Shown here: positions 40,072 through 49,221 of the stretch, piece after piece
Numbering within the stretch: position 1 is the stretch's first letter
Layout of the letters: every line of letters begins with the position of its first letter
NCBI GenBank assembly: GCA_016937575.1
Contig: JAFHKN010000002.1
Coordinates: forward strand, 806,001 to 870,000
Origin: Roseomonas aeriglobus
GTDB taxonomy: Bacteria; Pseudomonadota; Alphaproteobacteria; Sphingomonadales; Sphingomonadaceae
DNA length: 64,000 bases
Reading direction: 5' to 3'
The notes under the pieces: generated by a model
Databases searched by the model: none
Told to the model about the DNA's origin: nothing
Seen by the model: only the letters and a program-made list of their open reading frames with translations
Position numbers and translations under genes: made by a program

Positions 40072-42717
40072 ATGACGCAGTATGTGTACCGTTTCGGCGG
40101 CGGGGTGTCCGACGGCGGGAACGGCGATAAGAATCTGCTCGGCGGCAAGGGCGCGAACCTGGCCGAGATGGCGTCGATCGGCCTGCCGGTCCCCCCGGGC
40201 TTCACCATTGGTACGCCGATGTGCCAGGTCTATTATGACGAGGGCGGGACGTTCCCGGACTCGCTCAAGGCCGAGGTCGCCAACGGCATCGCGCACATCG
40301 AGAGCATCACCGGCAAGCGCTTCGGCGACGCGGCCGACCCGCTTCTCGTATCGGTCCGTTCGGGCGCCCGCGCCTCGATGCCCGGCATGATGGACACGGT
40401 CCTCAACCTCGGCCTCAACGACGCTACGGTGGAGGGCCTGGCCGCGGTCAGCGACGACGCGCGCTTCGCCTGGGACAGCTATCGCCGCTTCATCCAGATG
40501 TATTCGGACGTCGTCCTGGAGCTCGACCACAGCCGCTTCGAGGAAGCGCTGGAGATCGCCAAGGAAGACAACGGCTATTACCTCGACACCGACATGACCG
40601 CCGACGACTGGCGCAAGCTGGTCGCCGAATACAAGGCGCTGGTCGAGGAACTGTGGGGCAAGCCGTTCCCGCAGGATGTGCACGACCAGCTATGGGGTGC
40701 GATCGGCGCGGTGTTCGGGTCGTGGCAGTCGGAGCGGGCGAAGGTCTATCGCCGGCTGAACGACATTCCGGCATCGTGGGGCACCGCGGTCAACGTCCAG
40801 GCGATGGTCTTCGGCAACATGGGCGACACCTCGGCCACCGGCGTCGCCTTCACCCGCGACCCGTCGAAGGGCGACAACGCCTATTACGGCGAATTCCTGA
40901 TCAACGCGCAGGGTGAAGACGTCGTGGCCGGCATCCGCACGCCGCAATATCTGACCAGGGCCGCACGCGAGGCCGCCGGCGCCAAGCCCGCCTCGATGGA
41001 AGAGGCGATGCCGGAGGTCTATGGTGAGCTAGCCAATGTCTTCGATCTGCTCGAGCGCCATTACCGCGACATGCAGGACATCGAATTCACGGTGCAGCAG
41101 GGCAAGCTCTGGATGCTCCAGACCCGCGCCGGCAAGCGGACTGCCAAGGCGGCGCTCAAGATCGCGGTCGACATGGCGACCGAAGGTCTGATTACCCGCG
41201 AGGAGGCGATTGCGCGGATCGATCCGGCGGCGCTCGACCAGCTGCTCCACCCGACGCTCGACCCGAAGGCGCCGCGCGACGTGCTGACCAAGGGTCTGCC
41301 GGCATCGCCCGGCGCGGCGTCGGGCAAGGTCGTCTTCACCGCCGATGCGGCGGAGGCTGCGGCGAAGGACGGGCAGGACGTCATCCTGGTCCGCGTCGAA
41401 ACGTCGCCGGAAGACATTCACGGCATGCATGCGGCCAAGGGCATCCTGACAGCGCGCGGGGGCATGACCAGTCACGCGGCGGTCGTCGCTCGCGGCATGG
41501 GGCGTCCCTGCGTGTCGGGCGCGGGCGCGCTGTCGATCGGCAAGGGCGTGATGCGCGTGGGCGACCGTGAAGTGCGCGAAGGCGATGTGCTCACCATCGA
41601 CGGCTCGACCGGCGAAGTGATGGCGGGCGCCGTCCCGACCGTGCAGCCCGAACTGTCGGGCGATTTCGGCACGCTGATGGAATGGGCCGACGGCATCCGC
41701 CGGATGAAGGTCCGCACCAACGCCGAAACCCCGCTCGACTGCCGCACCGCGCGCGATTTCGGCGCGGAAGGCATCGGTCTGTGCCGCACCGAGCATATGT
41801 TCTTCGAGGCGAGCCGCATCACTAGCGTCCGCCAGATGATCCTGGCGAACGACGAAGCCGGCCGCCGCGCCGCGCTCGACAAGCTGCTGCCCGAACAGCG
41901 TAGCGACTTCGTCGAGATCTTCGAGACGATGGCGGGCCTACCTTGCACGATCCGTCTGCTCGATCCCCCCTTGCACGAATTCCTGCCGCACGCCGATGCG
42001 GAGTTCGAGGATGTGGCGAAGGCGACCGGCCTCGATGTCGACACGCTGAAGCGCCGCGCGGCCGAGCTGCACGAATTCAATCCGATGCTCGGCCACCGCG
42101 GGTGTCGGCTGGGTGTGACGTACCCCGAAATCTACGAGATGCAGGCGCGCGCGATCTTCGAGGCGGCGGTCAGCCTGGACACCGCGCCGGTGCCAGAAAT
42201 CATGATCCCGTTGGTCGCGACCAAGCGTGAGCTGGAGCTGATGAAGGCGGTCGTCGACACGGCCGCCGAAGCGGTGTTCGCGGAGACGGGCAAGCGCGTC
42301 GACTATCTGGTCGGCACGATGATCGAGCTGCCGCGCGCGGCGCTGCGTGCCGGTGAGATCGCCGAAGCCGGCGAGTTCTTCTCGTTCGGTACCAACGATC
42401 TGACGCAGACGACGCTGGGCGTCAGCCGCGACGACGCCGCGCGCTTCCTGACCGACTATGTCGAACAGGGCATCTACGCCAAGGACCCGTTCGTCAGCCT
42501 GGACGTCGAAGGCGTAGGCGAACTGGTGAAGCTCGCCGCGGACCGCGGCCGCGCGACGCGCGGAGACATCAAGCTCGGTATCTGCGGCGAACATGGCGGC
42601 GATCCGGCGTCGATCGCGTTCTGCGAGTCGGTCGGCCTCGATTACGTCAGCGCCTCCCCCTACCGCGTGCCGATCGCGCGGCTGGCGGCGGCGCAGGCCG
42701 CGCTTGCGGCGAAGTGA
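40072..42717 (+). CDS. ppdK: Pyruvate, phosphate dikinase
   Basis: 881 residues from ATG 40072, the usual length. The nucleotide-binding domain shows NLLGGKGANLAEMASIGLPVPPGFTI and SVRSGARASMPGMMDTVLNLG. The swivelling phospho-His domain has GGMTSHAAVVARGMGRPCVSG with the catalytic His. The PEP/pyruvate barrel has CRTEHMFFE, IMIPLVATKREL, FGTNDLTQTTLG and the Cys of GICGEHGGDP. It interconverts pyruvate and PEP using ATP and phosphate. It follows glyS by 73 bp. Confidence 0.97.
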   Translation: MTQYVYRFGGGVSDGGNGDKNLLGGKGANLAEMASIGLPVPPGFTIGTPMCQVYYDEGGTFPDSLKAEVANGIAHIESITGKRFGDAADPLLVSVRSGARASMPGMMDTVLNLGLNDATVEGLAAVSDDARFAWDSYRRFIQMYSDVVLELDHSRFEEALEIAKEDNGYYLDTDMTADDWRKLVAEYKALVEELWGKPFPQDVHDQLWGAIGAVFGSWQSERAKVYRRLNDIPASWGTAVNVQAMVFGNMGDTSATGVAFTRDPSKGDNAYYGEFLINAQGEDVVAGIRTPQYLTRAAREAAGAKPASMEEAMPEVYGELANVFDLLERHYRDMQDIEFTVQQGKLWMLQTRAGKRTAKAALKIAVDMATEGLITREEAIARIDPAALDQLLHPTLDPKAPRDVLTKGLPASPGAASGKVVFTADAAEAAAKDGQDVILVRVETSPEDIHGMHAAKGILTARGGMTSHAAVVARGMGRPCVSGAGALSIGKGVMRVGDREVREGDVLTIDGSTGEVMAGAVPTVQPELSGDFGTLMEWADGIRRMKVRTNAETPLDCRTARDFGAEGIGLCRTEHMFFEASRITSVRQMILANDEAGRRAALDKLLPEQRSDFVEIFETMAGLPCTIRLLDPPLHEFLPHADAEFEDVAKATGLDVDTLKRRAAELHEFNPMLGHRGCRLGVTYPEIYEMQARAIFEAAVSLDTAPVPEIMIPLVATKRELELMKAVVDTAAEAVFAETGKRVDYLVGTMIELPRAALRAGEIAEAGEFFSFGTNDLTQTTLGVSRDDAARFLTDYVEQGIYAKDPFVSLDVEGVGELVKLAADRGRATRGDIKLGICGEHGGDPASIAFCESVGLDYVSASPYRVPIARLAAAQAALAAK

Positions 42718-43184
42718 CGCCGGCCGTTGCTTCGAGCGCGCTTGACGCGTTCGAAGCCGATCTGACCGCAGGGGGCGTCGTCACCCGCGTGCTGGAGGCG
42801 TGGGCTGGCGGACCGGTTCGCGCCGAGCGGATCGCGGCGACGGCGGAGGCATCGGCGGAGACGCGAGCGCGGCTGCGCGTCGGGGCGGACGCGGTGCTGG
42901 GCTTCCGGCGCGTGCGGTTGCTGTCCGAAGACGTGCTTCTGTCGGAGGCCGACAACTGGTTCGTACCGGAGCGGCTGACGGCGGAGATGCTCGCGACGCT
43001 GGACGCGACGGACACACCGTTCGGACGGGTCATCGCGCCGCTCGACCCGCGGCGGGAAACGCTGGCGTGCGAGCGGTTGTCGGGCGATCCGGTGTTGATG
43101 ATCCGGGCGCTCGTTCTAGCGGGCGACGGAATACCGCTGGCCGAAGTCATTGAACGCTACGCTGCGGCCAATCTTCACCGCTAA
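42714..43184 (+). CDS. Chorismate-lyase-like protein
   Basis: 156 residues from GTG 42714, overlapping the ppdK stop. RLLSEDVLLSEADNWFVPERLTAEMLATLDATDTPFGRVIAPLDPRRETLACERL resembles the UbiC/UTRA-type fold (DNWYxP..L...L..TDxPFG.V..PL...R). The usual UbiC is of similar length, but the overall match is loose. It might be a lyase for ubiquinone synthesis or an orphan of the same fold. Coupling to ppdK is unexplained. Confidence 0.6.
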   Translation: MTPAVASSALDAFEADLTAGGVVTRVLEAWAGGPVRAERIAATAEASAETRARLRVGADAVLGFRRVRLLSEDVLLSEADNWFVPERLTAEMLATLDATDTPFGRVIAPLDPRRETLACERLSGDPVLMIRALVLAGDGIPLAEVIERYAAANLHR

Positions 43185-43189
43185 CGCTT

Positions 43190-43284
43190 GTCATCCCCGC
43201 GGAGGCGGGGATAAATTGATGGAGAGCGTGCGGGTCTGGGCCGTGAAGTCAGCCAGAATTGACCCCCGCCTTCGCGGGGGTGAC
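43190..43284. repeat. Palindromic intergenic repeat (GTCATCCCCGC family)
   Basis: Starts GTCATCCCCGCGGAGGCGGG and ends CCCGCCTTCGCGGGGGTGAC, inverted. A second copy lies at 52883-52975 with the same inner AGCCAGAATT. No gene lies in the gap 43185-43326. Confidence 0.8.
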
Positions 43285-43326
43285 GAATGGAGGGGGCAAT
43301 CCGGCTCAGGCCGGCCCCACTAACCG

Positions 43327-43596
43327 TCAGACCCGATCCACCGGCCGCGCTTCGCTCTGCGGCACCACGCCCATCGTCGATGCCGTCACCGGCGATGCCC
43401 GCGCGATCCGGTCGCGGTCGGCTTCCGCTGCCTTGATCCGTGCCTCGGCGTCCTTGCGATACGCCGCATGCTCCGCCTCCACCGCACGCAGGCGGGCCTT
43501 GGCCTTACCACCCGACCGGGCAGCGAGGCCGAAGATGAAGCCGGCGAGCACGCAAAGTGCGAGGACCGCAAACTGGGTGGGCGTCGAGAAAAGCAT
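43327..43596 (-). CDS. Small single-span membrane protein with coiled coil
   Basis: 89 residues from ATG 43596. One N-terminal membrane helix (FAVLALCVLAGFIFGLAA) is followed by a charged coiled-coil segment rich in Ala, Glu, Lys and Arg (LRAVEAEHAAYRKDAEARIKAAEADRDRI) and a short Pro/Val tail. No family is recognised. It lies downstream of tadC on the same strand, but 55 bp apart, so its link to the pilus genes is open. Confidence 0.7.
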   Translation of the reverse strand: MLFSTPTQFAVLALCVLAGFIFGLAARSGGKAKARLRAVEAEHAAYRKDAEARIKAAEADRDRIARASPVTASTMGVVPQSEARPVDRV

Positions 43597-43651
43597 GGCG
43601 TCGGACCTCCTGTTACGCAGGCTCAACGATGCTCCTCACGCCCGTGTTCCG

Positions 43652-44653
43652 CTATTTGCCGCTAAGCAGCGCGTCGTTGATGCTGCAGGCCGCGGGGCCC
43701 AGAATGACGATGAACAGGACGGGCAGGATGAACAGGATCAGCGGCACCGTCATGATCGCGGGCAGGCGGGCGGCCTTTTCCTCGGCGCGCATCATGCGTT
43801 CGTTGCGGAATTCGGCCGACAGCACGCGCAGCGCCGAGGCGAGCGGCGTGCCGTATTTCTCGGTCTGGATCATGGTCGTGACGACGCCCTTGATCGAATC
43901 GAGATCGGTGCGCATCGCCAGATTCTCGAATGCGGTGCGCCGGTCGGTCAGGAAGCCCAGCTCGATCGAGGTCAGCTGGAATTCGTCGCCCAGTTCCGGA
44001 TAGGCGCGACCCAGTTCCTTCGCCACGCGGGCGAAGGCGGCGTCGACGGTCAAGCCGGCTTCGGCGCAAATGACGAGCAGGTCGAGCGCGTCGGGCAGGC
44101 CCTTGCGCACCGCCTGCTGCCGCTTGGTGATCTTGTTCTTGAGGTACAGGTCGGGCGCCTTGTACGACAGGATGAAGGTGCCGGCGACCAACGCATAGGC
44201 CTTCAGCGGCGACCAGTCGGCGAACGAATCCGTGCCGTAGACGTAGTACAACATCGGCAGGCCGAGCACGATCGGCATCGCCAAGCGACCGAAGATGACC
44301 GCGACGGCCCACTCCTTCGACCGTATGCCGGCCTGCAGCAGCTTGATCTGCGCGGCCTTTACCTGCGAATCCTGCAGCATCTTCATCGACCCCAGCAGGG
44401 CGCGGATGCGGTCGGTTGCCTCGTTCTTCTGAACGAGCTTCGCGCGGCGCTTGCTGGTCGATGCGGTAATGCCGGCCTTCAACTGTTCGCGGCGGTCGTT
44501 CAGCACCTTCACGCGCTTCGTCATCGGATCGCGTGAGGTAGTGACGGTGTAGATGGCGAACAGGACGGCGAAGGCGGCGACGCCCGACAGGATCGTCGCG
44601 ACGAAGATCACGTCGATGCCGAGGAGAGTGGGGCCGGTGGCGGAAGCGGTCAT
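43652..44653 (-). CDS. tadC: Tad pilus inner membrane protein TadC
   Basis: 333 residues with the T2SSF domain: GLPDALDLLVICAEAGLTVDAAFARVAKELG and GTPLASALRVLSAEFRNERMMRAEEKAARLPAIMTVPLILFILPVLFIVILGPA, plus two N-terminal membrane helices. TadC and TadB form the membrane platform for Flp pilus assembly. It is the last pilus gene of a leftward cluster. Confidence 0.93.
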   Translation of the reverse strand: MTASATGPTLLGIDVIFVATILSGVAAFAVLFAIYTVTTSRDPMTKRVKVLNDRREQLKAGITASTSKRRAKLVQKNEATDRIRALLGSMKMLQDSQVKAAQIKLLQAGIRSKEWAVAVIFGRLAMPIVLGLPMLYYVYGTDSFADWSPLKAYALVAGTFILSYKAPDLYLKNKITKRQQAVRKGLPDALDLLVICAEAGLTVDAAFARVAKELGRAYPELGDEFQLTSIELGFLTDRRTAFENLAMRTDLDSIKGVVTTMIQTEKYGTPLASALRVLSAEFRNERMMRAEEKAARLPAIMTVPLILFILPVLFIVILGPAACSINDALLSGK

Positions 44654-44671
44654 GATAGCGATTCTCGCCCG

Positions 44672-45649
44672 TCAGATTTCGAAGTTGATCATCTGGCGCA
44701 TGATGAACGCGCCGATCGACATCCACACCAGTCCCCCCAACCCGGTCATGATGAGACGCGGGTCGATGAAGAAATTCTGCATGTAGCTGCCGTTGATGAA
44801 CCAGATCAGGCCGAACACGATGAAGGGCAGCGCGCCGATGATATAGGCCGACGCCTTGGATTCCGACGACATCGCCTTGATCTTCAGCTTCATCTGCCCG
44901 CGCTTGCGCAGCACGTCGGCCAGATTGGCAAGCGTTTCCGCCAGGTTGCCGCCGGTTTCGCGCTGAATGGCGATGGTGATGACGAAAAACTGGAACTCGG
45001 GCGTGCCCAGGCGATCCGAGGTTTCCTGGAGCGCTTGATCCATCGTCTTGCCGATCTTCATCTTGTCGGCGACCGAGCGGAATTCCTCGCCCACGGGCCC
45101 TTCGACCTCGACACCGACGACGCCCATCGTTTCGGTGATCGGCAGACCCGAACGCAGGCCGCGCACCAGCAACTCGATCGCGTCGGGAAATTTGGCGGTG
45201 AATTTCGCTACGCGGCGGCTGATGAGGATGCCCACGACCATGTGCGGCAATCCGACGCCGGCGAACAGGCCGACGAACAGCGCGAGCAACAGCGGCATGC
45301 CCAAGATGAGGAAGAGCAACGTGACACCGACGACCGCGCCGGCCGACGCCATGCCATATTGGCCGACCGTCCAGTCCCGGCCGGTCATCGCCAGCCGCTT
45401 CTGCAGCAGCTCGGGGTTGGGCAGCAGTCGGCCGAAGGTCGCGTCCATCTGGCTGGCGCGCGCGGTGTCGATCTTGCGGACCCGCGCTTCGACGGCACCG
45501 TCACCGCTCAGGGCCAGGTGTCTGTCACGGACCGCCAGGACGCGACGTGCCTGGGCGCGGGCGGGGGAGGGACCGGCGAACGCGAATGCGATCATCAGCA
45601 CCACCACCAGCCCACCGGCGCAGATCATCATCAGCGATGCGGGTTCCAC
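44672..45649 (-). CDS. tadB: Tad pilus inner membrane protein TadB
   Basis: 325 residues from GTG 45649. The T2SSF domain shows FPDAIELLVRGLRSGLPITETMGVVGVEVEGPVGEEFRSVADKM and FFVITIAIQRETGGNLAETLANLADVLRKRGQMKLKIKAMSSE, with the conserved QRETGGNLAE. The membrane helices surround it. It forms the assembly platform with TadC. Usually the cpaF ATPase gene precedes tadB; here cpaE does, with only 54 bp between. Confidence 0.94.
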   Translation of the reverse strand: MEPASLMMICAGGLVVVLMIAFAFAGPSPARAQARRVLAVRDRHLALSGDGAVEARVRKIDTARASQMDATFGRLLPNPELLQKRLAMTGRDWTVGQYGMASAGAVVGVTLLFLILGMPLLLALFVGLFAGVGLPHMVVGILISRRVAKFTAKFPDAIELLVRGLRSGLPITETMGVVGVEVEGPVGEEFRSVADKMKIGKTMDQALQETSDRLGTPEFQFFVITIAIQRETGGNLAETLANLADVLRKRGQMKLKIKAMSSESKASAYIIGALPFIVFGLIWFINGSYMQNFFIDPRLIMTGLGGLVWMSIGAFIMRQMINFEI

Positions 45650-45703
45650 GACTAGCCTCGACCTTTCGTTACGCTTGGCGACCCGCGGACGGGCACCCGA
45701 ACC

Positions 45704-46990
45704 TTATTTGGACTTCTTGGCCTTCAGCCTGGCGCCGAGCACGCCCAGCTTGCCGATGAGCGATTCGCCGCTTGCCTTCGCCTTGCCACCGGCGGTGGCC
45801 GAGGCATCGACGTCGGCATATTCCGCGATCTGTTCGGCCAGCTGCGTCAGGGGGGCGAAGGTCTTCTGCCCCTTGGCGGCTTCGGCCAGGGACTTGCCCA
45901 GCTTGGCGGCCTGCGCGGCGATCTTCGCATCGAACGGGATCACGAAGTCGACCTTGCGTTCGATCGACCCTTCGAAATCCTTGCGGCTGATCTCCAGCAC
46001 CGCGGCCGGCTGGACGCGATTGGCGACCAGGATCACGCGGGTTGCCGGCGCGTTCGACTTGAACCAGGCAAGGATGCGGATGGTGTCGCGCGCCGCCGCC
46101 AGGGTGAAGTCGGTGACGACCACGGCGACCTGGATGTCGTTCAGCAGATGCGGGTGATTGACCAGCATCGACCGCGGCATGTCGACCACGGTATGCTCGA
46201 AGGCGCCGCGCATCTCTTCCTGCAACTGGTAGAAGGCGGCGCCGTCGGTGATGATCGGCGCGTTAATCGGCGCTTCCGCAGACAGCACGGCGAGACTGTC
46301 CGACGCCCGCACCATCGCGCGTTCGATGAACAGGCCGTCGATGCGGCTGGGGTTTTCGATCGCGTCGGTCAGGCCGCGGCCGGGCTCGAGGTCGAGCGAG
46401 AGCGCGCCCGTGCCGAAATGGACGTCGAGGTCGAGGAGCGCCGTCGTTCGCTTGGCGCTGCTGCTGAGCAGCCATGCGAGCGACGTCGCCATCGTCGATG
46501 CACCCACGCCACCACGCGCGCCGATGACGGCCGCCGCGCAGTGCGGACGCTCCACCGCCGCGGTGTCGGCCTGGCGCGGTGCGTTCAGCATCGCCTGCGC
46601 CTGCGTCAGGCTTTCGCGGATCTGGTCGGCGTGGAGCGGCTTGAGCAGATAATCCTGAATGCCGCTGGCGACGAGGTCGCGGTACAGCCGGACGTCGTTG
46701 ACCTGGCCGGCCGCGATCACGATCGTGCCGGGTTCGCAGACTTCGGCCAGCGCGTTGATGTCGTTTAGCGGATCTCCGCTTTCCGACAGGTCGACGAACA
46801 GGATGTTGGGGCTTGCCGATACCGACAGGGTCTGGACCGCGTTGCGCAGCCCGCCCTTGTTCACCTTTTCGGTTTGCCAGCCCATTTCGCTGACGATCGG
46901 CTTGATCGCCTCCACGCTCGCCTCGTCGCACACGAAGGCGACGAAGGGGTCACGAGTCGCGGCGCGCGCGGGATTCCAGGGCGCGTTCAT
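45704..46990 (-). CDS. cpaE: Tad pilus localisation ATPase CpaE (TadZ)
   Basis: 428 residues from ATG 46990, with a GGGAGG ribosome site. An N-terminal receiver-like domain (PNILFVDLSESGDPLNDINAL, GIQDYLLKPLHADQI) is followed by a ParA/MinD-type ATPase with the deviant Walker A typical of CpaE (IGARGGVGASTMATSLAW), LLDLDVHFGTGALSLDLEPGRGL and VVDMPRSML. It places the pilus machine in the cell. The start overlaps the cpaD stop. Confidence 0.94.
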   Translation of the reverse strand: MNAPWNPARAATRDPFVAFVCDEASVEAIKPIVSEMGWQTEKVNKGGLRNAVQTLSVSASPNILFVDLSESGDPLNDINALAEVCEPGTIVIAAGQVNDVRLYRDLVASGIQDYLLKPLHADQIRESLTQAQAMLNAPRQADTAAVERPHCAAAVIGARGGVGASTMATSLAWLLSSSAKRTTALLDLDVHFGTGALSLDLEPGRGLTDAIENPSRIDGLFIERAMVRASDSLAVLSAEAPINAPIITDGAAFYQLQEEMRGAFEHTVVDMPRSMLVNHPHLLNDIQVAVVVTDFTLAAARDTIRILAWFKSNAPATRVILVANRVQPAAVLEISRKDFEGSIERKVDFVIPFDAKIAAQAAKLGKSLAEAAKGQKTFAPLTQLAEQIAEYADVDASATAGGKAKASGESLIGKLGVLGARLKAKKSK

Positions 46991-47622
46991 CAATTGCCTC
47001 CCTTGGCACTATCGGCCTTCAGGCCGCCTGCGCCGGTCGGCGTCGCCTTGCGATAGGTGTCGATCGCCTTGAAGTTGGACGCCGGATCGCTGGTCGGCGC
47101 ACCGGGCTGGCCGCGGACCAGATCCTCCGGACGCGCGATCATCGACGCCAGGTTCGAATTGACCGAGCAACCGAAGTTGGACCCGGCATTGCCCTCATAT
47201 TCGATGCCCGACACGCGGCTGTGATCGGGGCAGTTCGGCACCGACGCACGCATCCGCGTGACGACGACACGGGCCGTGCCCGGCGCGATCTGGCCGGCGG
47301 TGTAGGGCACGTCCTCCGACAACAGCAGGCCGTAACGCGCGGCGAGCGCGGCGACGGTGTCGCGCACCGACGCGTCGGCACCGGTGTTGGCATCGACCGC
47401 GACGCGGTCGCCGTAGCCCAGGCGCAACGACGACATCCAGCCGGCGAGCCGGTCGGTTTCCTCGCGGCTCAACCCGCCGCCGCTGGCCGCGACGTCGAAG
47501 GCATAGTCCGACCGCTGGACCACCGGCTGGTGGATCGATTCCACACCCGGATTGCGCGTTCCGCAGGCCGATAGCGCAACCGCCGCGGTCGCCACCAGCA
47601 GGATTCGAAGCTTGGCCGACAT
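46990..47622 (-). CDS. cpaD: Tad pilus lipoprotein CpaD
   Basis: 210 residues from ATG 47622, with lipobox LSACG. The CpaD domain includes LSREETDRLAGWMSSLRLGYGDRVAVDAN, VVVTRMRASVPNCPDHSRV and NFGCSVNSNLASMIARPEDLVRGQPG, the last being the typical family signature. It sits in the outer membrane with the secretin. It overlaps cpaE by ATGA. Confidence 0.94.
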   Translation of the reverse strand: MSAKLRILLVATAAVALSACGTRNPGVESIHQPVVQRSDYAFDVAASGGGLSREETDRLAGWMSSLRLGYGDRVAVDANTGADASVRDTVAALAARYGLLLSEDVPYTAGQIAPGTARVVVTRMRASVPNCPDHSRVSGIEYEGNAGSNFGCSVNSNLASMIARPEDLVRGQPGAPTSDPASNFKAIDTYRKATPTGAGGLKADSAKGGN

Positions 47623-47648
47623 CCGATCCGTCTCCTTCACGCGCACAC

Positions 47649-49220
47649 TCACTTGAAGCTGAAGCCCGGCATCGGCGCCGCGCCCTTTCTCGATTTGTCC
47701 TTGGTCGGCGCCATCGCCTTGACCGGTGTCGCGTCGGCACCGGGCGCGGGCGACGACGGCTGGACCGGGGCGGGGGTGACCGCGCCGGCGCTCGGCGGCG
47801 GCGCGCTGGGCACCGCCATCTGCGGCTTGGGCCGGGTCTCGCCCGACTTGCCCATCGCCAGCGTGCCCAGCATCAGCCGGTCGGCGTCGGTGGGCGCACG
47901 GTAGCCGTCGGTCGGCAGCACGATGTCGTTCGCGTTGACCGGCTTAACCAGATACGGGGTGATGATGATCACCAGCTCGGTCTCGTTGCGCTTGAAGCCG
48001 TTCGAGCGGAACAGCGCGCCCAGCACCGGCACGTCGCCGATGCCCGGCGTCTTGGTCAGCGCATTGTCATGGCTGTTCGACAACAGGCCGGCGATCATGA
48101 AGCTCTGGCCCGAGCCAAGCTCCACCGTCGTCTCGGTCCGCCGGGTGGTGAGCGCGGGGATATTGGTTCCATCGACCGTCACCGAACCTGCCGACGACAG
48201 CTGCGACACTTCCGGCCGGACGCGAATGGAGATGCGTCCATCGGCAAGCACCGTCGGCGTGTAGGTCAGGCTGACGCCATATTCCTTGAACTGGACGCTG
48301 CTGGCGCCCAGGCCGCTCTGCGTCACGACGGGCACTTCGCCGCCGACCAGAAAGCTGGCGGTTTCGCCCGACAGCGCCGTCAGGTTCGGGCTGGCGAGCG
48401 TCGTCACCTGGCCCGCGGTCTCACCCACGTCGATCGCGGCGAGGAGGTCCAGCCCGAACAGCTTGCTGGCAAGGCCGAACGTCGCCGCATCGGCGCCCTT
48501 CAGGATCTTGCTGGCCCCGGCCGGCGCTTCGGTGAAGCCGACCCCAAGCGGGCCGCCGGGGGTGAACGTCGACCCGGCCCGTCCCTGGGTGCCGCCGAAC
48601 TTGAAGCCCGACGTCTGGTCGACGGTGGAGAAATTGACGCCCATGTTCTTGATGAAGCTGCGGCTGACCTCAGCGAACTTGACCTGCAGGTTCACCTGCA
48701 GCGGCGTCGCCGTCTTCAGGCGCGAGATTACCTTGGTCTGCTCGCCGACGAAGGCCTGGACCAGCCGTTCGGCCTCGGCCGCATCCTCCGGCGCGGCGAT
48801 GACGCCGGTCAGCAGGACGAGGCCGTTCATCGGCGTCGCGGTGATCTGAGCATCCGGCAGCGCGAGGCGCAGCATCGAGCCGATCGAGTCGTAGTTGTTC
48901 CCGACGCGGACCGTGGTCGCATAGACGACGCGGCCCGACTTCGACGTGGCCGAAATCGTCGTTTCGCCGGCCGACTTGCCGAACACGTAGAGTTGGGTCG
49001 GCGAACGGACCTGGACGTCGGCGATCTTGTCGTCGGCGACGAAGATGTCGCTGATCGGTGCGGACAGGGTCACCAGCCGCCCGCGGCTGGTTGCCACTTG
49101 CAACACGTCACCGGCGCGCTCGGCGACCTGCGCCGACGTGGCGGCGGGCGTCGCGGTCAGCGCCGCGGCCGCAAGCGCTGTCGCCAGCGGCAGGCCGAGC
49201 GGCTTCAGAAACACACGCAT
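47649..49220 (-). CDS. cpaC: Tad pilus secretin CpaC
   Basis: 523 residues from ATG 49220 with a signal peptide. An N-terminal BON/pilus domain (GRLVTLSAPISDIFVADDKIADVQVRSPTQLYVFGKSAGETTISATSKSG) is followed by the secretin domain: QVNLQVKFAEVSRSFIKNMGVNF, VTTLASPNLTALSGETASFLVGGEVPV and SFMIAGLLSN...PGIGDVPVLGALFRS. The Pro/Ala-rich tail is ~70 residues. It forms the outer membrane pore for the pilus. Confidence 0.95.
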   Translation of the reverse strand: MRVFLKPLGLPLATALAAAALTATPAATSAQVAERAGDVLQVATSRGRLVTLSAPISDIFVADDKIADVQVRSPTQLYVFGKSAGETTISATSKSGRVVYATTVRVGNNYDSIGSMLRLALPDAQITATPMNGLVLLTGVIAAPEDAAEAERLVQAFVGEQTKVISRLKTATPLQVNLQVKFAEVSRSFIKNMGVNFSTVDQTSGFKFGGTQGRAGSTFTPGGPLGVGFTEAPAGASKILKGADAATFGLASKLFGLDLLAAIDVGETAGQVTTLASPNLTALSGETASFLVGGEVPVVTQSGLGASSVQFKEYGVSLTYTPTVLADGRISIRVRPEVSQLSSAGSVTVDGTNIPALTTRRTETTVELGSGQSFMIAGLLSNSHDNALTKTPGIGDVPVLGALFRSNGFKRNETELVIIITPYLVKPVNANDIVLPTDGYRAPTDADRLMLGTLAMGKSGETRPKPQMAVPSAPPPSAGAVTPAPVQPSSPAPGADATPVKAMAPTKDKSRKGAAPMPGFSFK

Positions 49221-49221
49221 C

